Source of the DNA: Oceaniferula marina
GTDB taxonomy: Bacteria > Verrucomicrobiota > Verrucomicrobiia > Verrucomicrobiales > Akkermansiaceae
Direction of reading: 5' to 3'
Assembly: GCF_013391475.1 (NCBI RefSeq)
Contig: NZ_JACBAZ010000003.1
Coordinates: 531,178-595,177, forward strand
Length of the DNA stretch: 64,000 bases
Shown: positions 17,991 to 25,037 of the stretch, in pieces
How positions within the stretch are numbered: position 1 is the first letter of the stretch
Layout: each line of letters begins with the position of its first letter
Notes under the pieces: generated by a model
The model's input: only the letters and a program-made list of their open reading frames with translations
Databases searched by the model: none
What the model was told of the DNA's origin: nothing
Program-made: the position numbers and the translations under genes

Positions 17991-18060
17991 CAATCGCATC
18001 CCATCGCCGCAAATCGCAGCCAATCGCTTTCGATAAACTAGCGATAAACCAACGATAGGC
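17991..18060. promoter_or_regulatory. phased ATCGC / CGATA repeat array
   Basis: Four copies of ATCGC start at 17993, 18003, 18013 and 18023, exactly 10 bases apart. Three copies of CGATA(AA), the opposite orientation of a related core, start at 18031, 18042 and 18053, 11 bases apart. The spacing matches one helical turn, so all sites face the same side of the DNA. The array lies ~160-230 bases before the first tail-collar ATG and ~320-390 bases before the divergent DUF6916-like gene. It looks like an operator or nucleoprotein binding array, but no regulator gene is adjacent. Confidence 0.5.
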
Positions 18061-18219
18061 GCATGGTCGATTGTTGACGCTCAGACTACTGAACTGGCGC
18101 AAACTCAACAGGAACATTCCCTGCATGGCACCACTGTGCCCGGTGAAAGAGGAACAATTGACCTCCTCTCAAAGCAAATCCAAACCCATCAACCAACTAA
18201 ACCATTAATTCAAGAATCC

Positions 18220-18762
18220 ATGTCTGAACCCCTCATTGCTGAAATTAAAATGTTTGGAGGCAACTTCGCCCCGCGCGGCTGGGCTTTCTGCAACGGTCAA
18301 ACCCTTGCCATTTCATCCAACTCCGCTTTATTCTCCATCCTCGGCACCATCTACGGAGGTGACGGCCGCACCACCTTCGCCCTACCCGACCTTCGCGGCC
18401 GCACCCCCATCTCATCGGGTCGTGGCCCGGGGCTAGCCAACTACAACCTTGGCCAACGAGGGGGCAGCGAACAGGTTGTTTTAAACAGCACTCAAATCCC
18501 CTCACATCACCATACAGTCAACAACCTGAAGGTAGGTGTCAGCACCCAGGCAGCAGATACCGACGACCCCTCAGGAGCCGTCTTCGGAGTCGGCAATGAA
18601 GATGCCTTTTTTGAAGGAGCCGCCAACGCCACAATGGATGACACCTCCCTTACCGGCAACACGGACTTTACAGGTGGAAACCAATCCCACACCAACATGC
18701 AACCTTACCTCGCCACCAACTACATCATCGCCTTGCTAGGAATCTACCCATCAAGAAGTTAG
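18220..18762 (+). CDS. phage tail-collar (MdpB-like) protein, copy 1
   Basis: A 180-residue protein that starts at ATG 18220 (the frame extends upstream to 18136 but loses family resemblance). The N-terminal tail-collar domain is clear: EIKMFGGNFAPRGWAFCNGQ, GGDGRTTFALPDLRGR, then the HHHTV receptor-binding-tip-like turn. The C-terminal end MQPYLATNYIIALLGIYPSR is the standard family end. Members are found in phage tail tips and as bacterial multigene clusters (microcystin-related MdpB). No signal peptide is visible. Copy 2 is at 19609, with a PEP-CTERM gene between them. A stretch of near-identity (STQAADTDDPSG) shows recent duplication. Confidence 0.88.
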   Translation: MSEPLIAEIKMFGGNFAPRGWAFCNGQTLAISSNSALFSILGTIYGGDGRTTFALPDLRGRTPISSGRGPGLANYNLGQRGGSEQVVLNSTQIPSHHHTVNNLKVGVSTQAADTDDPSGAVFGVGNEDAFFEGAANATMDDTSLTGNTDFTGGNQSHTNMQPYLATNYIIALLGIYPSRS

Positions 18763-18822
18763 ATCAAACCAAAACAAACTAACGACTTTTTTTACTTCTT
18801 TAATAAAACCCAATCCAAACGA

Positions 18823-19557
18823 ATGAACGCATTAACAAATCACAAAAACATTCTCAGTATCGCTATGACCACCGCCCTCGGCGTTGGCTTATCCCATGCC
18901 GCCCTCATTTCCAGCAGCATACCGACCGTTGGCGAAACCGGCGGCTTCAGTGACGGAGTTGGCGACTACTTCGGCATTGTTACTGGCGGTCTGATTGCCG
19001 GCAACACCTTCTCACCCAACACTACAACACCTCCCGAAGGGGCACTCGCAGGGCGCGACCTCGACGACGGAGGCGCCTTGCCCGCCGACCGGACCGCTGA
19101 GTGGTCACTCCCCCTTCCCGGAGGAGCCACTCCCCCCATGAGCAGCATCATTTTCAATGGCTCCATTGCCGCGCGTGACAGCACCTCATGGGATGCCTCG
19201 GACTCCATCAAACTCGAACTCTTCATCGACGGACTCATCGCAGATAGCATCGAGTTTCGACCCAATAATCCTACCAGCACTACATCGCTGGCCGAGGACA
19301 CCAATGCAGACAACATCGGTGACGGCCCAGCCATCAATCCGCTTGCACCTTACGCGTTCCAGCTTTCCTCTCCCACCACCGCCAATACCGGCGTCACTGT
19401 AAAAATCACCGCCCATTCCGACTCAGCGAATGAAGAGTTCTGGGTCAGCGGCACCCTCTCTGCGGAGGTTGATACCTCAGGAACCGTCCCTGAACCCTCC
19501 TCCACCATGCTGCTCGGACTGGCAGGATCCATCTTGATCTTCCGTCGCAAAAAATAA
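18823..19557 (+). CDS. PEP-CTERM exported protein between the tail-collar genes
   Basis: A 244-residue protein with a signal peptide (cleavage near SHA-ALISS), an Asp/Thr/Pro-rich beta-type body, and a C-terminal PEP-CTERM signal: VPEPSSTMLLGLAGSILIF followed by RRKK. It would be sorted by exosortase to the cell surface or matrix. The body resembles generic exported beta proteins of Verrucomicrobia, without a named domain. It lies 60 bases after tail-collar copy 1 and 51 bases before copy 2, so an operon is likely. This suggests a surface role for the cluster. Confidence 0.8.
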   Translation: MNALTNHKNILSIAMTTALGVGLSHAALISSSIPTVGETGGFSDGVGDYFGIVTGGLIAGNTFSPNTTTPPEGALAGRDLDDGGALPADRTAEWSLPLPGGATPPMSSIIFNGSIAARDSTSWDASDSIKLELFIDGLIADSIEFRPNNPTSTTSLAEDTNADNIGDGPAINPLAPYAFQLSSPTTANTGVTVKITAHSDSANEEFWVSGTLSAEVDTSGTVPEPSSTMLLGLAGSILIFRRKK

Positions 19558-19608
19558 GACCCATCGATTCGATTAACATCCAGAATAACCCACTAATCCC
19601 ACACAACC

Positions 19609-20160
19609 ATGGCTGATCCTTTTCTCGCAGAAATTAAAATGTTCGGGGGCAATTTTGCACCTCGCGGCTGGGCCTTTTGCAATGGCCAATTGCTCGCCAT
19701 CAACAACTACCAAGCGCTCTTCTCCCTGCTGGGCACCACCTACGGGGGCGACGGACGCACTTCGTTTGGTCTGCCCGACCTCCGTGGACGAGCCGCTATT
19801 CACTCTGGAAACGCCAGCGCGGGCCCGGGACTGACCCCTCGCCCATTGGGACAAAAATCCGGGGTTGAACAGGTCACCCTGACCGCCAACCAAATTCCAT
19901 CACACCATCACACTGCCTCGAATCTGAAGGTAGGAGTCAGCACTCAGGCTGCTGACACCGATGATCCGTCCGGCACTGTCTTCGGCGTGGGTAACGAAGA
20001 TGCTTTTTTCGAAGGAGCAGCCAACGCCAACATGGGCGACAGCTCAATCACCGGCACCACGGACAACACCGGCGGCTCCCAGCCACACACCAATATGCAA
20101 CCCTACCTTGCGGTCAATTACATCATCGCCCTTCAAGGCACATTCCCATCACGTAGTTAA
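19609..20160 (+). CDS. phage tail-collar (MdpB-like) protein, copy 2
   Basis: A 183-residue paralogue of the protein at 18220. It has the same domain order: EIKMFGGNFAPRGWAFCNGQ at the start, GGDGRTSFGLPDLRGR, an HHHTA turn and MQPYLAVNYIIALQGTFPSR at the end. It differs mainly around the loop after the glycine-rich segment (residues ~63-85), the place where family members usually vary. It is in tandem on the same strand, 18 bases before the Tat-exported gene. The pair may form homo- or heterotrimers at a tip structure, but no tube, sheath or baseplate gene is present in the window. Confidence 0.88.
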   Translation: MADPFLAEIKMFGGNFAPRGWAFCNGQLLAINNYQALFSLLGTTYGGDGRTSFGLPDLRGRAAIHSGNASAGPGLTPRPLGQKSGVEQVTLTANQIPSHHHTASNLKVGVSTQAADTDDPSGTVFGVGNEDAFFEGAANANMGDSSITGTTDNTGGSQPHTNMQPYLAVNYIIALQGTFPSRS

Positions 20161-20178
20161 TCCCAAGCCCCCATCACC

Positions 20179-21210
20179 ATGCGCACATCACAAACCCGAA
20201 GACATTTTCTTCACAGACTTGGCTGGGTCTCCGGTGCAGGCCTGGCCTCGCCACAGTTATTACTCGCCGATACCAGCTCACACCGCCGCAGCGGCCAAGC
20301 CCGTCGTAGCCTGCAAAAAGTCCTGTCATTCGTGGACCGCTATGCCAGCCAATCCTGCCTTTGTGGTATCAGTGCCGCGGTAGAAGCCACCGGAGGCCAA
20401 CAAAACACCCCGGTTCAGATCCTTGCCTGCATTGCATCCACCGAAAGCCTGACCCGAGCCCTCACCCATACGGCAGGGTTACCATTCAATCAGGTTTACG
20501 CCGATGGCAACCAACTCGCATTCCACTACTCAGGACGCGAATACACCATCTTCAACCAGCATGCTGAAGAATTCTCACAGCAAAAAGAAACCATTCACCG
20601 CTATGGAGTAGGACCGGAAAGCAGCACCGCAGCCTATGCCCACGACTACCTTACTTGGGACAACCAATCCCGAAAACTCAGCGACCTCAAACGCACGGTT
20701 GTCGGCAACAAGATCATACTCAAAAAGGTCCTGCCAGCCGGAGTTTCCTACCAATTCCAGGATATTCTCAAAGGTATGCTCGACGCCTCCATCCTGGAGC
20801 TTGAGACGCCGGAAGCCATCCTTAACGAATGGCGGCACACCCTGAAGAATACCCAACCTGAGGACCCGGATACCATCACCGCCTGCTTACTGAGCCACCT
20901 GACCGACCTTAGCTTCTACCTGGAGGAGCCCGCCATCATCTCGCTGCTGCAAAGCCCACTACTTGCTGAGTCACTTCGTCAGGTGTTGTCGATTCGCACT
21001 CAGGATCTCATTACCTGCTTCAAACAACTCAAACCAAAGGCTCTGCGAAGAAAGGATCAGGAAAGCCTCTGGCACGCAGCCCTCATCGCCGTTTGCCCGG
21101 ATGGAGCGAATAACCAGACACTCCAAGCCCACTTCTTAAACCCCGGTTCGCATTCCAAGCGAATCTCTCCCCACGCGACCTGGCGTCGCGCCTGCCAACT
21201 GAGTGCTTGA
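20179..21210 (+). CDS. Tat-exported protein of unknown function
   Basis: A 343-residue protein beginning with a twin-arginine signal (TRRHFLHR, then GWVSGAGLASP; cleavage likely near LLLADTSS), so it is exported folded. No known domain was recognised. The mature part has a conserved-looking CLCG motif shortly after the signal. A beta-rich middle (AFHYSGREYTIF) follows, and the C-terminal half is helical. It starts 18 bases after tail-collar copy 2 and is followed by a strong terminator, so it is the last gene of the cluster. Tat export suggests a cofactor or cytoplasmic folding, perhaps with the two nearby Cys residues. Confidence 0.65.
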   Translation: MRTSQTRRHFLHRLGWVSGAGLASPQLLLADTSSHRRSGQARRSLQKVLSFVDRYASQSCLCGISAAVEATGGQQNTPVQILACIASTESLTRALTHTAGLPFNQVYADGNQLAFHYSGREYTIFNQHAEEFSQQKETIHRYGVGPESSTAAYAHDYLTWDNQSRKLSDLKRTVVGNKIILKKVLPAGVSYQFQDILKGMLDASILELETPEAILNEWRHTLKNTQPEDPDTITACLLSHLTDLSFYLEEPAIISLLQSPLLAESLRQVLSIRTQDLITCFKQLKPKALRRKDQESLWHAALIAVCPDGANNQTLQAHFLNPGSHSKRISPHATWRRACQLSA

Positions 21211-21278
21211 TGCTCCTAAGTACCACGTGGCACTCCCCCTCTGCGCCTTTGGCGCAAAACCAAAACCCCCTTCCCCCA

Positions 21279-21311
21279 GCCTGTGCCCACCCCGGGGCAC
21301 AGGCATTTTTT
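21279..21311 (+). terminator. strong intrinsic terminator closing the tail-collar cluster
   Basis: A perfect 10-bp GC-rich stem (GCCTGTGCCC at 21279-21288, GGGCACAGGC at 21295-21304) with a 6-base loop is followed by ATTTTTT. It marks the end of the transcription unit that includes the Tat-exported gene. A smaller stem (TGCGCC/GGCGCA) sits at 21242-21256. Confidence 0.85.
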
Positions 21312-21444
21312 GGCCTCTTGCCCGGAAACCAAAGCCCCATGTGCTCGCTCATTGCTCTCATCCCTCAGGACACGGCCGGCTCTGTAAAATTCCCCAACAT
21401 TTATAATCGCCTCAAACCTGGTTTTCGTCTTTGATGCACGCACT

Positions 21445-22197
21445 GTGAAGGAAATCTGGGAACAAGCGATACTCTCCTACAACCTGCCACTCACCGTTGC
21501 GCTGGGTCTGGTCATCGTTTTCTGGATTCTGGCCGTCATCGGAACCATCGATTTCGAGTCACTCGACTTCGATTTTGATTTCGACGCCGATGTGGATGCA
21601 GACCTCGATGCCGATCTGGATACGGATGTCACCCCCGGTTCTGGAGGTTTCATGATGACCATCCTCAAATTTGTCAATGCCACCGATGTGCCGGTCATGA
21701 TGGTGCTGAGTTTTCTCACCTTGTTCATGTGGACTTTCGCCATCATCTCCAATGCCGCCTTCAACCCGAATCACTCCTGGCTGATTGCCTCTGGACTGAT
21801 CGTCGGCAATTTCTTCCTCAGCTGCCTGATGGTCAAAATCACCACCCAGCCTTTCCGTCCGTTTTTTAATGCGTTCAAAAAAGGGGAAAACGATGACGAA
21901 CCGGTGATTGGCCGGGTCGGCACCGTCAAATCCCGGGTCATCGACACCAAATACGGTCAGGTCGAAATCCCACGGGATAACGGAGCCCCCGCCATCGTCA
22001 ACTGCCGCATGGCTGACGATCACGAGTCCATGGTTCGGGGCGACCAGGTTCTGGTCTTCAGTAAGGATAAGGAGAAAAACTTATTCCTCGTCCGCAGCGC
22101 CACCCCCTCTCAGGAAAAACAAGAATCAACAGAAAAACAAACAACCCAGCATCAAACAACTACATCACAACCATCCCAACTAGAAAACCATGAATAA
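21445..22197 (+). CDS. YqiJ-like membrane protein with OB-fold (flotillin partner)
   Basis: A 250-residue protein with a GTG start. An N-terminal membrane helix (~15-38) is followed by an unusual acidic stretch of alternating Asp (residues ~35-60, built from FDFDFDADVDADLD-type repeats). Two more helices (~75-100 and ~110-130) follow, then a C-terminal NfeD/YqiJ-type OB-fold (IGRVGTVKSRVIDTKYGQVEI...RGDQVLVFSKD). The tail is Gln/Thr-rich. Its end overlaps the flotillin start by 8 bases, so translation is coupled. The OB-fold/flotillin pair is a recognised membrane-microdomain unit in bacteria. Confidence 0.82.
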   Translation: MKEIWEQAILSYNLPLTVALGLVIVFWILAVIGTIDFESLDFDFDFDADVDADLDADLDTDVTPGSGGFMMTILKFVNATDVPVMMVLSFLTLFMWTFAIISNAAFNPNHSWLIASGLIVGNFFLSCLMVKITTQPFRPFFNAFKKGENDDEPVIGRVGTVKSRVIDTKYGQVEIPRDNGAPAIVNCRMADDHESMVRGDQVLVFSKDKEKNLFLVRSATPSQEKQESTEKQTTQHQTTTSQPSQLENHE

Positions 22198-24262
22198 TAT
22201 AACACTAATCGCAGGACTCTGGGACATCATCAAAGGTCTCGGTGTTGGAGTGCCCATCGTCTTCGGCGTTATTGCCATCGCCGTCATTTTCGCTTTCGTC
22301 AATTGTTTCCGTAAAGTGGAAAAGGGAACCGCCTTGATCCGCACCGGACTAGGTGAAACCAAGGTTACCTTCACCGGCATGATGGTCTACCCCGTCGTCC
22401 ACCGCGCCGAACTCATGGACATCTCACTGAAACGCATCGAAATCGACCGGACCGGTAAAAACGGACTGATCTGTAAGGATAACATGCGGGCCGATATCAA
22501 GGTTGCCTTCTTTGTCCGGGTCAACAACGTGCGCGAAGAAGTCGTCCGCGTCGCCGAATCGATTGGCTGCGACCGTGCATCGTCCGAACAGGAAATCCGC
22601 GTCCTCTTCGATGCCAAGTTCTCTGAGGCCCTGAAAACTGTCGGTAAGAAATTCGATTTCATCCAGCTCTACGAAGAGCGGGACACCTTCCGTGATGAAA
22701 TCCTGAAATGTATTGGCACCGACCTCAACGGCTTCGTGCTCGATGACGCCGCCATTGACTACCTTGAACAAACACCCATCGAGGCCCTCGACCCCGATAA
22801 CATCCTCGATGCCGAAGGTATCAAAAAGATTCACGACCTCACCGCCGCCCAGGCGAAACTCTCCAACAACATTCAACGAGACAAGGAGAAGGTGATCAAA
22901 CAACAAGACGTCGAGGCACGCGAGGCAATCCTCGAACTCGAACGCCAACTCGCTGAAACCGAAGCCAAACAACAGCGGGAAGTCGATACCGTCCAGGCAC
23001 GCGAACAGGCCGAAGCCCTGAAAGTCCAGGAAGAAGAACGCCAAAAGGCCGAGCAGGCACGCATCGCCGCCGAAGAGGAAATCCAAATTTCCGAGGAAAA
23101 CAAACAACGCCAGGTGCTGGTTGCCCTTCGGAACAAGGAGCGAACCGACGCCGTCGAACTCGAACGCGTCAAACGCGATCAGGAACTTGAAGCGATCGAA
23201 CGCGCCCGCGTCACCGAACTCAAGGACATCGAGAAAGATAAAGCCGTCGAGGTGCAGAGGAAGGAAATCCAGGATGTCATCAAAGAGCGTGTCGCCGTGG
23301 AAAAAACCGTGGTGATCGAACAAGAGAAAATCAAAGACACCGAAGCCTTTGCCGGTGCCGACCGGACCAAGCAGGTGAAAGTCACCCTCGCCGAAGCCGA
23401 AGCCCAGGAAGTTTTGATCGAGCAGATCAAAAAAGCCGAAGCCCAGAAAGAGGCTGCCCAGCTGCGCGCCGATCAGGAGCTCTACGAGCGGGTCAAAGCC
23501 GCCGAAGCCGCCAAACAAGCCGCCGAACTCCACGCCGAGGAGGTCGTGGTTGCCGCCGAAGCCGAACAAACCGCCGCCGAGAAACAAGCACTCGCCAAGA
23601 AGATGCTCGCCGAAGCCACCGCCAAGGAGGCCGCCGCCGTCGGATTGGGTGAAGCCGAGGTCATGCTCGCCGTGGCCGATGCCACCGAGAAACAAGGAAC
23701 CGCCGAAGCCACCGTCGACCGCCTCAAGTTCGAGGCCGAGGCCGATGGTATCCACAAGAAGGCCGATGCCATGAAACTCTTCGAAGAAGCCGGTCAGGAA
23801 CACGAAGAATTCAAACTGGAACTCGAGAAGGAAAAAGCTGTGGAGCTCGCCGCGATCGACGTCCAACGCCAGATTGCCGAACAGCAGGCAGTCGTGGTGG
23901 GAGAAGCCCTCAAGTCCGCCAACATCGACATCGTCGGTGGCGAGACTCAGTTCTTCGACCGCATCACCAATGCCATCACCACCGGTAAGGCCGTCGACCG
24001 CACCGTCGACAACTCCCGGGTGCTGGGCGATGTCAAGGAGACCTTCTTCAACGGCGACCCGGAGTATTACAAGTCCCAGATCCAGTCGTGGCTCGACCAG
24101 TTTGGTGTCGAAACCGAGGACATTAAAAACCTCTCTGTCGGCGCTCTGCTCGGCAGCTTGGTCCCAATGGCCGAAGGTGAAAAGCGCACCCAGCTGCTCT
24201 CATTCCTCAACGCCGCCGAACGTTTCAACATCAAAGACCAACCCGCCAAAAACTTCCTCTAA
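22190..24262 (+). CDS. flotillin family protein (YqiK-like)
   Basis: A 690-residue protein with an N-terminal membrane helix (~18-38), an SPFH/band-7 domain (~40-220; KVEKGTALIRTGLGETKVTF...MRADIKVAFFVRVNN), and a long Glu/Ala/Lys coiled coil (~230-570). A C-terminal region contains the conserved FFDRITNAITTGKAVDRTVDNS segment, followed by a short helical domain. It is expected to oligomerise on the inner membrane and organise lipid or protein domains. The long coiled coil produces large antisense frames that are not genes. It overlaps its partner gene upstream. Downstream, after a palindromic repeat unit, lies the giant ATPase gene. Confidence 0.92.
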   Translation: MNNITLIAGLWDIIKGLGVGVPIVFGVIAIAVIFAFVNCFRKVEKGTALIRTGLGETKVTFTGMMVYPVVHRAELMDISLKRIEIDRTGKNGLICKDNMRADIKVAFFVRVNNVREEVVRVAESIGCDRASSEQEIRVLFDAKFSEALKTVGKKFDFIQLYEERDTFRDEILKCIGTDLNGFVLDDAAIDYLEQTPIEALDPDNILDAEGIKKIHDLTAAQAKLSNNIQRDKEKVIKQQDVEAREAILELERQLAETEAKQQREVDTVQAREQAEALKVQEEERQKAEQARIAAEEEIQISEENKQRQVLVALRNKERTDAVELERVKRDQELEAIERARVTELKDIEKDKAVEVQRKEIQDVIKERVAVEKTVVIEQEKIKDTEAFAGADRTKQVKVTLAEAEAQEVLIEQIKKAEAQKEAAQLRADQELYERVKAAEAAKQAAELHAEEVVVAAEAEQTAAEKQALAKKMLAEATAKEAAAVGLGEAEVMLAVADATEKQGTAEATVDRLKFEAEADGIHKKADAMKLFEEAGQEHEEFKLELEKEKAVELAAIDVQRQIAEQQAVVVGEALKSANIDIVGGETQFFDRITNAITTGKAVDRTVDNSRVLGDVKETFFNGDPEYYKSQIQSWLDQFGVETEDIKNLSVGALLGSLVPMAEGEKRTQLLSFLNAAERFNIKDQPAKNFL

Positions 24263-24278
24263 CCTGGATAGGATTCGA

Positions 24279-24772
24279 CCACGGAACACACCGAATACAC
24301 GGAAATTATTGCCATGAGCTTGCTGTTTGAAAAGGAAAGCTATGCAATCCGTGGGGCGTGTTTCGAGGTCTACCGGGACAAAGGATGTGGATTCCTAGAG
24401 GATGTCTACCAAGAGTGCTTGGAAATTGAATTTGAGCATCAAAACATTCCCTATGTAGCCCAACCAACTCTTGAGCTGGGCTACAGGGGAAAAACTCTCA
24501 GACAAACTTACAAGCCCGATTTCATCTGCTACGGAGAAATCATCCTAGAAATCAAAGCTGCAAAAAACATTGGCGACTCACACCGAGCCCAACTCCACAA
24601 CTACCTCAAAGCCACCCGGAAACGTCTCGGTTTCCTAGTCAACTTTAGCCATCACCCCAAAATAGAAATCGAACGCATCATTCTGTAAAACTTCCGTATA
24701 TTCTGAGCATCCCATCATTCTCAATGACCCACGCAACCATAGCACTTTCCGTGTATTCAGTGTGTTCCGTGG
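24279..24772. mobile_element. palindrome-bounded unit carrying GxxExxY gene
   Basis: Inverted repeats of 27 bases bound this unit: 24279-24305 (ccacggaacacaccgaatac...) and 24746-24772 (its mirror, ...attcagtgtgttccgtgg), with one mismatch visible. The GxxExxY gene fills most of the interior. The same palindrome occurs without a gene at 30180-30273. This looks like a repeat-associated cassette. No transposase is present and mobility is inferred. Confidence 0.5.
24314..24688 (+). CDS. GxxExxY family PD-(D/E)XK protein
   Basis: A 124-residue protein with the defining motif GFLEDVY (G-x-x-E-x-x-Y). A restriction-endonuclease-like core follows: PDFICYGEIILEIKAAK (D...E-x-K), then the helix HRAQLHNYLKATRKRLGFLVNF. 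Catalytic Asp, Glu and Lys are all present, so nuclease activity is possible, though the family has no settled function. It is enclosed by inverted repeats that also flank the ATPase gene. The gene appears intact. A role in the flotillin/ATPase module is not implied by position alone, because the cassette may have inserted. Confidence 0.85.
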   Translation: MSLLFEKESYAIRGACFEVYRDKGCGFLEDVYQECLEIEFEHQNIPYVAQPTLELGYRGKTLRQTYKPDFICYGEIILEIKAAKNIGDSHRAQLHNYLKATRKRLGFLVNFSHHPKIEIERIIL

Positions 24773-25033
24773 TTAACATTGAACACTCACTCTCAACACC
24801 CGCGATTCGAAACATCCGTCCGATTCAAGGTTTCAAATAATCATCCCAAGCCATCATCCCAAGCCATCAACCCCTGCACTTTCCGTGTATTCAGTGTGTT
24901 CCGTGGTTAACATTGAACACTCACTCTCAACAACCACGATTCGAAACATCCACCCGATTCAAGGTTTCAAATAATCATCCCAAGCCATCAACCCCTGCAC
25001 TTTCCGTGTATTCAGTGTGTTCCGTGGTTAACT
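24742..25033 (+). repeat. three tandem copies of a 121-134 base unit
   Basis: Units start at 24742, 24876 and 24997. Each begins gcactttccgtgtattcagt...ccgtggttaac and the first two continue with cattgaacactcactctcaac, attcgaaacatcc and caaggtttcaaataatcatc. The first unit is 13 bases longer because atcccaagccatc is doubled. The third is cut off at ccgtggttaac, 5 bases before the ATPase ATG, so the start region of that gene has been rebuilt by the repeat. No gene is present between 24689 and 25037. Confidence 0.85.
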
Positions 25034-25037
25034 AAAA

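Noticed and set aside
18136..21210. Tail-collar genes taken as part of a prophage
   Set aside because: No integrase, capsid, portal, terminase, sheath or tube gene is present, and the flanks are ordinary genes.
22424..23866. 480-codon open frame on the minus strand inside the flotillin gene
   Set aside because: It is the mirror of a Glu/Ala/Lys coiled coil. The translation is Phe/Gly/Leu-rich with no domain.
24742..25033. Tandem repeats considered as a CRISPR array
   Set aside because: Units are 121-134 bases long and nearly identical throughout, with no short repeat and variable spacer pattern, and no cas genes.
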